Assembly: GCF_018324685.1 (NCBI RefSeq)
Contig: NZ_AP023354.1
Location: 2,728,001 to 2,792,000, forward strand
DNA: 64,000 bases
DNA from: Actinocatenispora sera
Lineage (GTDB): Bacteria; Actinomycetota; Actinomycetes; Mycobacteriales; Micromonosporaceae
Direction: 5' to 3'
The stretch's first letter is position 1, and every line of letters begins with the position of its first letter. Of this stretch, positions 51,200-60,911 are shown in pieces. Both the position numbers and the translations under genes were made by a program. The notes below the pieces were generated by a model. The model worked only from the letters and a program-made list of their open reading frames with translations. It had not been told where the DNA came from and made no database searches.

Positions 51200-52699
51200 T
51201 CACGCGTCGTCGACGCCGAACGCATCGTCGGGGCCGAACGCATCGTCGGCGTCGAGCGCGTTGTCGAGGCCGAGCGCCAGGCACAGGTCGTACCGGGCGG
51301 ACGGCGAGTCGAGCAGCGAGCGTTGGATGAGCTGCTCGACCCGGCCCAGCCGCTTGCGTACCCCGGAGGTCGAGACGCCGAGAGCCGTTGCGGTCGCACC
51401 GATCTGCGCCTGGTTGTCCAGCCAGGTACGCACGGTGTCGACCAGCCGGGGATCGGCGCCGCACAGCGGTGCGCGTTGCCGCGCGGCCCAGTGACGTACC
51501 TCGGGGCGGGTCAGCAGCTCTTCCAACGGTGCGTCGGAGCCACCGCCCGGCGCGCCGACCACCTGCAGCGCGAGCTGCAGCCGCGCCTGGGTCGCCACCT
51601 CGGCCAGCTCGACGCCCAGCAGCGATTCGATCAGCCGTAGCCGTGCGGCCAGCGTGTTGCGGTGCACCTTCAACTGGCGGGTGGCGAGGCCGTGAAAGAT
51701 CAGCCAGGAGGCCAGGGTGTGCACCAGCTCGCCGGCGTCGGGATCCTGCGGCCGCGCCGGTTGGTACGACCGCAGCGGGGCGAGCGCTCGTGCCGCCCAG
51801 CCGGAGCCCAGCTCGGCGAGCAGGGCGGACAGCTCGCCGTGCCCGCGGAAGGTGGCGTGGCGTTCGGGTCGGTGCCGGGCGACCGAGAGCGCGTGAAACG
51901 CGTGGGTGTACCCGGTGACGCAGTCGCGAAGCGCCAGCTCCTCGCTGCTGCCCAGGTGGAACGCGGTCTCCTGGACGGCTCGGGCCCGCAACGAGCTGGT
52001 CAGCGCGTCGGCGTCGGCATGCGCGATGACCACGACGTGGCGACGGTGGACCGGGCAGCGCACCACCCAGGCCCAGCGCTTGGCGGTCTCCCGGCACCAG
52101 CTCAGCGTCTCGGTCACCCGCGGGTCCGCGGACTCCACGATGTGGATGCGCACCCGGTCCGGCAGGTCCGGCCCCAGCACGGCCGCGGCGTGCCGTGCCT
52201 CCGCGATGTGGCCGGCCTGCAGCTGGTGCAGCACGACCTCCCGGTTGCGGGCCTCGACGCGATCGAGCTGCGCCGCCCGCGTTTGCAGCTGCCGTTCCCG
52301 CCAGGCGAGGCCGAGCGGGACGCTCGCATCGGCCAGCAGCGCCCGCTCGTCCGGCGAGAAGTCGCGCCCGGTGTGGCGGCGAACGACCAGCACCGGGCGC
52401 GGCGCCGGGCCGGTGACCGCGATCAGGACGACCGGACGCCCGTCGAGGTCGGCGGCGATCGCGCCGGCCCTGCCGGCACCCACCGCGCGCACGTCGGCGG
52501 TGAGCGCTGCCGGTACGGGCCGGTCGGCCGGCACGGTCGTCCCGGGCGGCGCGACCAGTACCGCGACGCCGTCCAACCGCCGGCCGACCCGGTCGAGGAT
52601 CCGCTCGATACCGTCGAGGGCCTCGACATCGCGCGTCATGGCCCGCAACTCGCCGGCAACGTCCACCGTGGGATCCGTCCGCACCGCTGTACTCCTCAT
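51200..52699 (-). CDS. PucR-family regulator with two C-terminal HTH modules
   Basis: 499 residues. The N-terminal half is a GAF-like sensory part. The first PucR HTH lies at about 336-376 (L-K-V-H-R-N-T-L-A-A-R-L-R-L-I-E), and a second similar module at about 430-478 (A-L-G-V-S-T-S-G-V-R-K-R-L-G-R-V-E). Most PucR proteins have only one. The C-terminus carries short acidic repeats (D-D-A-F-G-P). PucR regulators often control purine or heterocycle catabolism, which would fit the nearby molybdenum hydroxylase, but this link is inferred. Confidence 0.75.
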   Translation of the reverse strand: MRSTAVRTDPTVDVAGELRAMTRDVEALDGIERILDRVGRRLDGVAVLVAPPGTTVPADRPVPAALTADVRAVGAGRAGAIAADLDGRPVVLIAVTGPAPRPVLVVRRHTGRDFSPDERALLADASVPLGLAWRERQLQTRAAQLDRVEARNREVVLHQLQAGHIAEARHAAAVLGPDLPDRVRIHIVESADPRVTETLSWCRETAKRWAWVVRCPVHRRHVVVIAHADADALTSSLRARAVQETAFHLGSSEELALRDCVTGYTHAFHALSVARHRPERHATFRGHGELSALLAELGSGWAARALAPLRSYQPARPQDPDAGELVHTLASWLIFHGLATRQLKVHRNTLAARLRLIESLLGVELAEVATQARLQLALQVVGAPGGGSDAPLEELLTRPEVRHWAARQRAPLCGADPRLVDTVRTWLDNQAQIGATATALGVSTSGVRKRLGRVEQLIQRSLLDSPSARYDLCLALGLDNALDADDAFGPDDAFGVDDA

Positions 52700-52788
52700 C
52701 CGCGCCGAGGACTCCGGAGTCTATTACCGTGCCGCACCGTGATCATCACGCCAGACGCCGAGGTGCAGCAGGTCGGTGCGCTGGTGGT

Positions 52789-53541
52789 TCAGGCGGTGCG
52801 GCGGATCCGGCCGGCGTAGCGCTCCTCCAGCGCCCGGTTGTGCTCGTCGCCGCCGGGCACGTTCGCCGACAGGTAGATCGGCGGCTGCTCGCCGGCGTCG
52901 AGCAGGCGGCGCACCACCTCGGTGGTGATCATCTGGGCCAGCATCGCCGCGGTCAGCGACGACACGGCGCCGACCGCGCCGCCGGCAGGCAGCGGGAGTA
53001 CCGCGTCGCCGAACGGGGCGCCGTTGTCGAGCACCACGTCGGCCACGTCCGACAGCCGCTGCCCGGACGGGTGCCGCGGCTCGGCCTTGGCCGTGTGGTC
53101 CAGCGAGGTGATCGCGATCAGCTTGTGCCCGTACTGCTTGACGGTGCGGGCGAGCTCGACGGTGGAGCCGTTGATACCCGAGCTGGAGGCGATCACGAAC
53201 ACGTCGCTGGGCTGGATGTTCGCCAGCTCCAAGACCCGATGGGCGATGGTCGGGTCACGCTCCAGCAGTGGGTCGGAGAGCACCTCCGGCGGCTGGCCGC
53301 CGAACACGACCACGTCGCGCAGCGCGAGCTTGTTGGTCGGCACCAGCCCACCGGCCCGGCCGGCGATCTCCATCGCCAGCGCCTCGGAGTGGCCGCTGCC
53401 GAACGCCTGGATCACCCCGCCGTCGCGCAGGCTCGCCACGATCAGGTCCGCCGCCCGGGCCACGCCCTCGGCCTGGCTGTCGATCACCCGGTCCAACACC
53501 TCGCGGGCGGCAGCCGCGTAGACCGCACCATCCACCGTCAT
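52789..53541 (-). CDS. SIS-domain (UPF0309) sugar-phosphate-binding protein
   Basis: 250 residues. A-F-G-S-G-H-S (46-52) is the phosphosugar-binding loop, and A-S-S-S-G-I-N-G-S-T is the second SIS serine motif. The protein resembles the UPF0309 family, stand-alone SIS proteins related to MurQ and GmhA. It is divergent from a GlcNAc-kinase-like gene, so amino-sugar phosphates are likely substrates. GAGGA precedes ATG 53541. Confidence 0.85.
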   Translation of the reverse strand: MTVDGAVYAAAAREVLDRVIDSQAEGVARAADLIVASLRDGGVIQAFGSGHSEALAMEIAGRAGGLVPTNKLALRDVVVFGGQPPEVLSDPLLERDPTIAHRVLELANIQPSDVFVIASSSGINGSTVELARTVKQYGHKLIAITSLDHTAKAEPRHPSGQRLSDVADVVLDNGAPFGDAVLPLPAGGAVGAVSSLTAAMLAQMITTEVVRRLLDAGEQPPIYLSANVPGGDEHNRALEERYAGRIRRTA

Positions 53542-53745
53542 TCGGTCCTCATCCCTTGCTCTCCCTCGCCCGCCGGCACCGGGCCGACGTGTGCTCTCAC
53601 TCGCCCGCCGTAGCGGCCGGCCTTCCCGGCACACAACGCGCATCGGTGACGACCAGGGCGCGAATGTGCCGTACTTCGATCAACTCCCGTCAGCCACCAC
53701 ACGTATCATGCACGATTGTCGTACCCGCTCGACCCGGGAGCACCG

Positions 53746-54747
53746 ATGCGGCTGGCCCTCGGCCTGGACATGGGCGGCACCGCGACCCGCGCGGTGCTCG
53801 CCGCCGAGACCGGCGCCGTGCTCGGCACCGGCTCGGCCGGACCCGGCAACCCGTTCGCGCACCCACCCGAGCAGGCGGCCGGCGCGTTGCGCGAGGCCGC
53901 GCGCGCGGCGCTGGGCGACCTCGACCCCGCCGCGGTGGGTCTGGGCGTGCTGGGCGTTGCCGGTGGCAACGTGCTCACCGTTCCCGCCGCCGGGGACACG
54001 TTCCGCCGCGCCTGGCACGAGCTGGGCCTGCGCTGCCCGATGCGGGTCGTCGGCGACGTCGACGTCGCCTACGCCGCGGGCACCGCGGAGCCCGACGGCA
54101 CGATCCTGATCGCCGGCACCGGTACCTCGGCCGGCCGCATCGCCGGTCACCGGCTGGCCCGCGCGTTCGGCGGGTACGGCTGGCTGCTCGGCGACGAGGG
54201 CGCCGGGTTCTGGCTCGGCCGGGAGGCGGTCCGGGCGCGGCTGCTGGTCACCGACGGCCTGCAGGCACCCGGCATGCTCACCGATCTGGTCGCCGCCGAG
54301 CTGCCGCTCGACCCGGCCAATCCCGGCAGCGACACCGAACGTACCGTCACCGCGATCGACCACGCCCACCCGCTCCGGCTCGCCCGGCTGGCGTCGCTGG
54401 TCAGTACCGCCGCCGAGGCCGGCGACCCGGTCGCCCGGGACATCGTGGCGCGCGCCGGCCGGCACCTGTTCGCGCTGGCCACCGCGGCGTACGGGGGCGG
54501 CCCGCTGGTGCTGTCCGGCAGCGTGATCGGTCCGGCCACGCCGGTCGGCGCCGAGCTGCGCCGGCTGCTCGCCGGGTGGTCGCCGGCGCCGGACCAGCCG
54601 GCGCCGCGGGTGCTGACCGCCGGCAGCGGTGCGGCCGGTGCCGCCTGGCTCGCCGCGGCCGCGCTGCCCGATATCACCGACCCGGTCGCCCTGCACCGTT
54701 CGATCGTCGGTACGCCTGACGCGCCGCCCGCCGAACCGTCGCGGTGA
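53746..54747 (+). CDS. N-acetylglucosamine kinase-like BadF/BcrA-type ATPase
   Basis: 333 residues. G-L-D-M-G-G-T-A-T-R (6-15) and I-A-G-T-G-T-S-A-G-R (122-131) are the phosphate-1 and phosphate-2 motifs of the actin-fold sugar kinases. The eukaryote-like GlcNAc kinase branch (BadF/BadG/BcrA/BcrD family) is the best match. ATG 53746 follows GGGAG. It probably phosphorylates an amino sugar imported from chitin or wall turnover and works with the divergent SIS protein. Confidence 0.85.
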   Translation: MRLALGLDMGGTATRAVLAAETGAVLGTGSAGPGNPFAHPPEQAAGALREAARAALGDLDPAAVGLGVLGVAGGNVLTVPAAGDTFRRAWHELGLRCPMRVVGDVDVAYAAGTAEPDGTILIAGTGTSAGRIAGHRLARAFGGYGWLLGDEGAGFWLGREAVRARLLVTDGLQAPGMLTDLVAAELPLDPANPGSDTERTVTAIDHAHPLRLARLASLVSTAAEAGDPVARDIVARAGRHLFALATAAYGGGPLVLSGSVIGPATPVGAELRRLLAGWSPAPDQPAPRVLTAGSGAAGAAWLAAAALPDITDPVALHRSIVGTPDAPPAEPSR

Positions 54748-54769
54748 GTCCCGGTGCGGCGGGAGGACG

Positions 54770-55837
54770 CTACCGACCGGCGCCCGTACCGTCCGCCGAT
54801 GCCTGGAGGTGGGGGAGCAGGGCGGCGCGGAAGGCGTCGGGTTGGTCCAGGTGCGGCCCGTGCCCGGCGTCGGGGATCACGACCTCCCGGTAGTTGCCGT
54901 ACGTGTCGAGCACGGCGCGGGTCTGCGCCACCATCGGCTGCGGCGGGGCGACCTCGGCTCCGGGCCAGCCGGGGATCGCACCGAGCTGGCCGAGGTAGGC
55001 GAGATCGTGCAGCGAGGTGTCCGAGACGATCACGTCGTCGGCGCCGCGCAGCCAGAGGATCGGCGGTTTGGGCTGTACGGACGACAGGTCGTCGATGCGG
55101 AAGTGCTGGGGCGCCATGGTGTTCAGCACGCCGCGGCGGCCCGGCCGGATCCCGGGCCAGGTCACGGTCGTGGCGGCGTCGCCCGGGTAGTGGTCGTCGC
55201 CGGTGCGGGTGGACAGCATCGACTCGACCAGCATGTCCAGGTGCGGCGGCACGAACGGCGGCTTCACGTACTGGGCGAGCAGCACCTCGCGCGGCGACAG
55301 CGGCGAGTCCGACCCGGTGTCGTTCTCGGCGAGGCGCCGGACGAACTCCGGGTTCGCCGCGCCGGCGCCGGAACCCGCCCCGTCCGGGTCGAGCAGCTCG
55401 CCGTGGCTGCCGCGGGTGCCGCCGAACCCGTACGGGGAGACGGGGTCGACCAGGGTCAGCGATGCGATCCGGTCCGGCGCGTCGAGCAGGTGACGCAGCA
55501 CCACGCCGCCGCCCATGCTCCAGCCGACCAGGTGGACCGGTACCAGTTCGAGCGTGTCGATCAGCGCGGCGAGGTCGTCGGCGTAGTCGGACAGGCCGCG
55601 GGTGGCGTCGACCGGCGCGGGTTCGGTGTCGCCGAACCCGCGCAGATCCATGGCCAGTGGCCGCAGGCCGGTCGGCAGCGCGAGCATCGTGTCCTGCCAG
55701 AACAGGCTGGATGAGACGTTGCCGTGGACGAACAGCACCGGGGCGCCGTCGCTACGCGACTCGACGCTCAGGACGTTGATGCGCAGGCGTTTGGTCTCGA
55801 CGCGGTCGGCGACGATGCCGGGCAGTAGCGTGGTCAT
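54770..55837 (-). CDS. Alpha/beta hydrolase
   Basis: 355 residues. F-V-H-G-N-V (oxyanion hole), G-W-S-M-G-G with nucleophile Ser107, and D-A-G-H-G-P with the catalytic histidine. No signal peptide, so cytoplasmic. It resembles the epoxide-hydrolase/C-C-hydrolase branch but the substrate is unknown. It starts four bases after the secreted lipase gene and is cotranscribed with it. Confidence 0.85.
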   Translation of the reverse strand: MTTLLPGIVADRVETKRLRINVLSVESRSDGAPVLFVHGNVSSSLFWQDTMLALPTGLRPLAMDLRGFGDTEPAPVDATRGLSDYADDLAALIDTLELVPVHLVGWSMGGGVVLRHLLDAPDRIASLTLVDPVSPYGFGGTRGSHGELLDPDGAGSGAGAANPEFVRRLAENDTGSDSPLSPREVLLAQYVKPPFVPPHLDMLVESMLSTRTGDDHYPGDAATTVTWPGIRPGRRGVLNTMAPQHFRIDDLSSVQPKPPILWLRGADDVIVSDTSLHDLAYLGQLGAIPGWPGAEVAPPQPMVAQTRAVLDTYGNYREVVIPDAGHGPHLDQPDAFRAALLPHLQASADGTGAGR

Positions 55838-55841
55838 GGGT

Positions 55842-57104
55842 TCAGCTCTCCTCTGCGAGCCAGTGGGCGACCTGGGACTCGACCGCCGGGTACCAGCCGA
55901 GTTCGAGATGGTTGGCGCCGGCGACCAGCGCGGTGCCCACCACCGTCGGGATGCCCGCGGTGGCCAGGGCGCTGCTCTCGAACACCACCCCGTCGCTGGG
56001 CCCGCGGTCCTCGTTGAAGATGCCCACCACGCTCGGCGACCCGCCGGCGAGCAGGTAGGTGGACACCGAGGCCGGTACGCCGGCCTGCTGGATGCGGGCG
56101 ATCAGCGAGCCGGCGTCGATCGCCGCCTGGATGCCGGGTCCCTTGGTGTAGAAGCCCTGCCCGCCGTAGTAGGTGGTGTACCAGTCCTGCTGCGTCTGGT
56201 CGATGCCGTAGGTCTGGTCGAAGCGGGCCAGCATCTGCCGCTGGCCCGGATAGCAGTCGTAGCCGCCGGTCGGCACGAACGAGAACTCCGGATGGTAGGC
56301 GTAGAGGCCGTAGCAGGTCATGTAGGTGTGCGGGGCCGGCGAGTTGATGCTGCCGCCGCACTCGGGCCAGATCGACAGGTCGTGCGCCCAGCCGTGCGCG
56401 AACGGGTAGTCGTACCCGGCGTTCGGGCCGCCCAGGGTGATCAGCTTGCGCACGTCACCCGCGTACGGCCGGCCCCAGCTCGGCCCCACCGACGAGACGT
56501 ACATCCGGGCCGACATCTCACCCTTGCTCCAACCCACCAGATCCACTGTGGACACACCCAGCTTGGCCTTGATGACCGCGATCGCGTCACCGACCTGCTG
56601 AGCCTGCATCAGGTTGTCGCCCTCCTTGTGCGCGAACCCGATGGCGAAGACGCGGTACCCGGCGTTCGACAGGTACTGCATCATCCCGGTGCCCGGGCAG
56701 CTGAGGGCCCCGCACCCGAACCCGCCCGACTCGCCGGGGTTGGCCCACGCGCGGTCCGGGTTGTCGTTGGCGCCGTGCACCAGCAGTACCGGTACCGGCT
56801 CGGGGTTGGTGGTGGCGCCGGGTGCGGCGTAGAGCAGGAACCGGCCGGAGAAGGGTTGCTTCACCCCGCCGAAGAACGTGACGCGCTGCCCGTCCTGGTC
56901 GCCGCGGCCGTCGGGCGGGTAGTCCTCCTGGGTGAAGCCGGGTGTGGTGTCCAGGTAGCGTTCCACGGTGTCCCACCCGTTCGCGACGCTGGTGTAGCGC
57001 TGCTCCATGGTCAGGTAGGACGGGATCGTGGCGGCGTGTGCCGCGGTCGGTACCAGCAGCGCGCCGATGAGCGCGGCAACCACGACTGTCCACAAGCGAC
57101 GCAT
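55842..57104 (-). CDS. Secreted lipase-like alpha/beta hydrolase
   Basis: 420 residues. Signal peptide at 1-24 (M-R-R-L-W...A-H-A-A). V-L-L-V-H-G-A-N-D-N carries the oxyanion hole, G-W-S-K-G-E contains nucleophile Ser193, and N-H-L-E-L-G near the end supplies the histidine. Several cysteines (F-G-C-G-A-L-S-C, M-T-C-Y, Y-D-C-Y) probably make disulfides outside the cell. It resembles extracellular lipases and esterases of the lipase class 2/LipA type. GGGAGG precedes ATG 57104. First gene of a two-gene operon. Confidence 0.85.
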   Translation of the reverse strand: MRRLWTVVVAALIGALLVPTAAHAATIPSYLTMEQRYTSVANGWDTVERYLDTTPGFTQEDYPPDGRGDQDGQRVTFFGGVKQPFSGRFLLYAAPGATTNPEPVPVLLVHGANDNPDRAWANPGESGGFGCGALSCPGTGMMQYLSNAGYRVFAIGFAHKEGDNLMQAQQVGDAIAVIKAKLGVSTVDLVGWSKGEMSARMYVSSVGPSWGRPYAGDVRKLITLGGPNAGYDYPFAHGWAHDLSIWPECGGSINSPAPHTYMTCYGLYAYHPEFSFVPTGGYDCYPGQRQMLARFDQTYGIDQTQQDWYTTYYGGQGFYTKGPGIQAAIDAGSLIARIQQAGVPASVSTYLLAGGSPSVVGIFNEDRGPSDGVVFESSALATAGIPTVVGTALVAGANHLELGWYPAVESQVAHWLAEES

Positions 57105-57141
57105 TGCACCTCCCGGTTCCGGGAGCCGACGTGGGGTGTCG

Positions 57142-57969
57142 TCAGCTCCGCAGCGAGTCGGCCACCGCGGCGGCGCCGCGCTCGCCGAGCAGGATCGTGT
57201 AGTGGTTCGTGCCGTCGACGGTGCGCACGGTGAGCCGGTCGGCCAGCGCCGCCGGATCGGGGTAGAGGGCCGGCAGCGCGCCGAGCATTCCGTACTCGGC
57301 ACGCAACATCAGGGGACGGTGCCGCAGCCGGCGCCAGGCGTCGGCGAGCGCCCGCCCGGTGAAGGTGTCGATCGAGTCGGCGCGCACCGCCTCGGGCGAG
57401 ACCTTGCTGTGCATCCGCGGTGGCTGCCCGGCCAGGTCGTAGTCCAGGTACGACTCGATGTTGGTGGTCCATTCGGTGAACGCCGGGTGCCAGCGCCAGA
57501 AGTCGCGATGCTCGGCCACGTCGGCGAAGCTCATCGCGAGCCGGGCGGCGGCCGGCCCGATGACCGCGGCGACGCGCTCGTCGGCGGTGTTGCCGGGGGG
57601 CATCGGCAGCGGCGGGCCGCCGTCGACCAGCAGCAGCCGGTCGACCCGTACGGGATGGCGGTCGGCGAGTACCAGCGCCACGAACCCGCCCATCGAGTGA
57701 CCGACGACGGTGGCGCTGGGTACGTCGAGCGCGTCGAGCACGGCGACGGCGTCGGCGGCGTGCGCGGCCATCCCGTACGGGCCCGGTAGCTGCGAGTCGC
57801 CCCGGCCGCGCAGGTCGGGCGCGACCAGCCGCATCCCGGCCGGCAACCGGTCGGCGACCGACTGCCAGGCCAGGTGGTTGGCCGTGATCCCGTGCAGCGC
57901 AAGGATGGTGCGCGGACCGTCGCCCCAGACGCCCACCGTCAGCTCTCCGCCGGCCACCGGGACCCTCAT
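57142..57969 (-). CDS. Alpha/beta hydrolase
   Basis: 275 residues. L-H-G-I-T-A oxyanion site, G-H-S-M-G-G with nucleophile Ser92, and a late G-T-N-H-Y histidine. The ATG overlaps the dehydrogenase stop (ATGA). It is the last gene of an operon with an acyl-CoA ligase, TetR regulator and hydroxybutyrate-type dehydrogenase, so it may hydrolyse a hydroxyacyl ester or lactone that feeds the pathway. Confidence 0.85.
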   Translation of the reverse strand: MRVPVAGGELTVGVWGDGPRTILALHGITANHLAWQSVADRLPAGMRLVAPDLRGRGDSQLPGPYGMAAHAADAVAVLDALDVPSATVVGHSMGGFVALVLADRHPVRVDRLLLVDGGPPLPMPPGNTADERVAAVIGPAAARLAMSFADVAEHRDFWRWHPAFTEWTTNIESYLDYDLAGQPPRMHSKVSPEAVRADSIDTFTGRALADAWRRLRHRPLMLRAEYGMLGALPALYPDPAALADRLTVRTVDGTNHYTILLGERGAAAVADSLRS

Positions 57970-58754
57970 CGCGCGCTCCAGCCGCCGTCGACCACCAGCG
58001 AGCTGCCGTTGACGAACGAGGCGTCGGGCGAGCACAGGTAGCTGACCGCCGCGGCGACCTCGGCCGGCTCGATCAGCCGCTTGATCGCCGGTTCGGTGAG
58101 CATGATGCGCTCCACCACCTCCGTTTCCGGGATCTGGTGGGTGGCCGCCTGCGCGGCGATCTGCCCCTCCACCAGCGGGGTGCGCACGTAGGCGGGGCAT
58201 ACCGTGTTCGAGGTGACGCCGCGGGGCCCGCCCTCCAGCGCCACGGTCTTGGACAGCCCCTCGGTGGCGTGCTTGGCCGCGACGTAGGCGCTCTTGTACG
58301 CCGAGGCACGCATCCCGTGCACCGACGAGATGTGCACCACCCGGCCCCAACCGCGCTCGTACATGCCCGGCAGTACCGCCCGCAGCAGCAGGAACGGCGC
58401 CTCGACCATCAGCGTGAGGATCTGGTGGAAGCGTTCCGGCGGGAACTGCTCGATCGGTGACACGTGCTGGATACCGGCGTTGTTGACCAGGATGTCGGCG
58501 TTCAGCTCCATCGTGGACAGTGCGGCGGTGTCGGTCAGATCGACCACCAGGCCGCGCCCGCCGAGCTGGTCCGCCGCCTCGACCACCCGCTCGTCGCGGT
58601 CGAGCAACACCACCGACGCGCCGTCTTCGGCCAGTCGCCGGGCGCACGCCGCGCCGATTCCGGAGGCGGCGCCGGTCACCACCGCGGTGCGCCCCGCCAG
58701 GTTCGTCTCGTGTCCCACCGTCTGCGCTCCCATCGTGTCGCCGTTGCCAGCCAT
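57966..58754 (-). CDS. 3-hydroxybutyrate dehydrogenase-like SDR
   Basis: 262 residues. T-G-A-A-S-G-I-G (27-34), N-N-A-G (91-94), Ser144, Tyr157 and Lys161 give a complete classical SDR. The R-A-S-A-Y-K-S-A-Y-V-A-A-K-H motif and the P-A-Y-V-R-T-P-L-V-E-G-Q-I segment are distinctive for 3-hydroxybutyrate dehydrogenase, which oxidizes D-3-hydroxybutyrate to acetoacetate with NAD. ATG 58754 is used; ATG 58733 is an alternative. Confidence 0.85.
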   Translation of the reverse strand: MAGNGDTMGAQTVGHETNLAGRTAVVTGAASGIGAACARRLAEDGASVVLLDRDERVVEAADQLGGRGLVVDLTDTAALSTMELNADILVNNAGIQHVSPIEQFPPERFHQILTLMVEAPFLLLRAVLPGMYERGWGRVVHISSVHGMRASAYKSAYVAAKHATEGLSKTVALEGGPRGVTSNTVCPAYVRTPLVEGQIAAQAATHQIPETEVVERIMLTEPAIKRLIEPAEVAAAVSYLCSPDASFVNGSSLVVDGGWSAR

Positions 58755-58762
58755 CGAGCCGG

Positions 58763-59389
58763 TCAGTGCGCTCCCGGCGGGTCCGGCACGCCGAGGATCC
58801 GGGCGATGATCTCGCCGGTACCGGCGAGCACCGTGTCCGGCACCGCCTCGTGCCGGTGCCACAGCACCCAGCGCATGCCGACCATCTCGCCGAGTCCCAT
58901 CAGCGACCACGCCATCAGTTCCGGGTCGCCGCGCGGGATCTCGCCGGTGTCGATCGCCGCGGCCAGCCGCGAGGAGTACCCGGAGACGATCCGGTCGTAG
59001 TGGCGGCGCAGCTGCTCGGGGGCGACGAACTCGGCCTGGCGCATGATCCGGTAGAGGCCGGGATGCTCGCCGACGAAGTCGAAGTACGCGGCGAAGCCGG
59101 CCCGCTCGGCGTCGAGGCGGGCGCGGTGCGCGCCGGCGGCCTGTGCCATCGCCCGCCGTACCCGGCGGTTGAGGTCGTCGACCAGTTCCGCGAACAGCTC
59201 GTGCTTGCCCGGGAAGTAGATGTAGAAGGTGCCCTGCGCCACGCCGGCGGTCTCGGTGATCTTGACGATCGACGCGTCGTGGTAGCCGTACTCGACGAAG
59301 ACGGCCTCGGCCGCGTCGAGGAGGCGCTGCCGGGTGCGGGCGCCCTTGGCGCCGAGCCGCCGGCTCCGGTCGGCCGTGGTCTCGGTCAT
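58763..59389 (-). CDS. TetR-family regulator within the acyl-CoA ligase operon
   Basis: 208 residues. HTH: A-S-I-V-K-I-T-E-T-A-G-V-A-Q-G-T-F-Y-I-Y-F-P-G-K-H-E-L-F. The C-terminal domain resembles fatty-acid/acyl-CoA-responsive TetR proteins. The ATG overlaps the ligase stop (ATGA). It probably senses an acyl-CoA and controls the operon through the palindrome at 60912-60928. Confidence 0.9.
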   Translation of the reverse strand: MTETTADRSRRLGAKGARTRQRLLDAAEAVFVEYGYHDASIVKITETAGVAQGTFYIYFPGKHELFAELVDDLNRRVRRAMAQAAGAHRARLDAERAGFAAYFDFVGEHPGLYRIMRQAEFVAPEQLRRHYDRIVSGYSSRLAAAIDTGEIPRGDPELMAWSLMGLGEMVGMRWVLWHRHEAVPDTVLAGTGEIIARILGVPDPPGAH

Positions 59390-60816
59390 CGTCGGTCTCC
59401 CCTTGCCTGCTCTCGCAACAGATCGCGGCACACCTTGCCGATGCCGGTACGCGGCAGCTCGGGCACGAGCAGCACCCGGGCCGGCACCTTGAACCCGGCC
59501 AGCCGTTGCCGGCACCAGTCGCGAACCGACTCCGGGTCGGCCGTCGCCGCCACCACGAAGGCGACACCCACCGCGCCCCACTGCCGGTCCGGCACGCTCA
59601 CCACCGCCGCGTCGGTGACGGCGGGATGGGCCAGCAGTACCCGCTCCACCTCGGCGGGATGCACGTTCTCGCCGCCGGAGACGTACCGGTCGTCGAGCCG
59701 GCCGGCGATGCGGTACCAGCCGCGCCGGTCGCGCTCGGCCAGATCGCCGGTGTGCAGCCAGCCCCGGTGGCGCGGGCCGCGCCAGTAGCCGGCGAAGGTC
59801 CCGGCGCCGCGCACCAGCAACTCGCCGCGGCCGGGCCCGTCCGCCACGCCGGCCAGCGCGACCTCGACGCCCGGGTAGGGCACGCCGGCGAACCCGGCGG
59901 AGGAGGCGACCTCGTCCGGCGGCACGCACAGCACGTTCGGGCCGGCCTCGGTCAACCCGTAGCCCTGGCACAGCGGTACGCCCAGCTCCCACCAGGACCG
60001 CGCCAGCTCGGCGGGCAGGGCGCCGCCGCCGCAGATGGCCAGCCGCAGCGAGGACAGCTCGGCGTGGTCGGCGACGGCGAGCATCATCCGGTACATCGCC
60101 GGTACCGCCATGGTGACGCTGACCCGGTGCGCGGCGATCAGCCGCAGCGCCCGGGCCGGGTCGAAGTCGGGTTCGAGCACCAGCGTGGCGCCGCGGGCCA
60201 GCGCCAGCAGCGGCAGCACCGTCCAGCCGCCCACGTGGTACTGCGGCAGCACCTGCAGCACGACGTCGTCGGTGGTCAGCCGGGCCACGCCGTCCAGCGC
60301 CTCGTCGGTGGCGATACACATCCGGCTGCTCAGCGGCACCCCGCGCGGCCGGCCGCTGCTTCCGGACGTGTAGCACAGCAGCACCGGCGCGTCCGGATCC
60401 GGCGCGGTGTCGAGGGGTCCCGCGGCGGCCGGGGTGGACAGCGGCGCGACGGGCACCCGATGGGCGGCATGAGCGACGGCGTCGGCGGCCGCCTCCCGGT
60501 GCGCCGGGTCGGTGAGCAGCAGCGCTGGCGTCGCGTCGTCGAGCAGCGCGGCGAGTTCGCCGGGACGCAGCCGGTACGGCAGCGGGGCGAGCAGCAGGCC
60601 GGTGCGGGCGCACCCGTACAGCAGGGCGATCTGCTCGATCCCGGCCTGGCACAGGGTCGCGACGCGCTCGCCGGGGGCGAGCCGCTCGCGCAGGTGGGCG
60701 GCCCACGCATCGGCCCGCGCGTCCAGCTCCCGGTACCCCACGACCTGGTCGCCGCAGACCACGGCGGTGCCGCCGAGGTCCGCCCGGCGGCGCAGCTGGG
60801 TACCGAGGTCGGTCAC
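59386..60816 (-). CDS. AMP-forming acyl-CoA ligase
   Basis: 476 residues from GTG 60816, five bases after AAGGAG (ATG 60852 is less well placed). A3 motif Y-T-S-G-S-S-G-R-P-R-G (149-159), A5 Y-G-L-T-E, A7 H-T-G-D-L-A, A8 G-R-L-D-D-R-Y-V-S-G-G-E-N-V, and the C-terminal catalytic lysine in G-I-G-K-V are all present. It activates a carboxylic acid to the acyl-CoA via an adenylate. It is the first gene of a four-gene overlapping operon. Confidence 0.9.
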   Translation of the reverse strand: MTDLGTQLRRRADLGGTAVVCGDQVVGYRELDARADAWAAHLRERLAPGERVATLCQAGIEQIALLYGCARTGLLLAPLPYRLRPGELAALLDDATPALLLTDPAHREAAADAVAHAAHRVPVAPLSTPAAAGPLDTAPDPDAPVLLCYTSGSSGRPRGVPLSSRMCIATDEALDGVARLTTDDVVLQVLPQYHVGGWTVLPLLALARGATLVLEPDFDPARALRLIAAHRVSVTMAVPAMYRMMLAVADHAELSSLRLAICGGGALPAELARSWWELGVPLCQGYGLTEAGPNVLCVPPDEVASSAGFAGVPYPGVEVALAGVADGPGRGELLVRGAGTFAGYWRGPRHRGWLHTGDLAERDRRGWYRIAGRLDDRYVSGGENVHPAEVERVLLAHPAVTDAAVVSVPDRQWGAVGVAFVVAATADPESVRDWCRQRLAGFKVPARVLLVPELPRTGIGKVCRDLLREQARGDRR

Positions 60817-60911
60817 GGGCGCTCCTTGGGCAAAAAATGAATCGACTGTCATATTGGCCGCGGCGCGCTGCCGCGTCAAGCACGGCCGGATGCGCGACGG
60901 GCTTGCCACTG

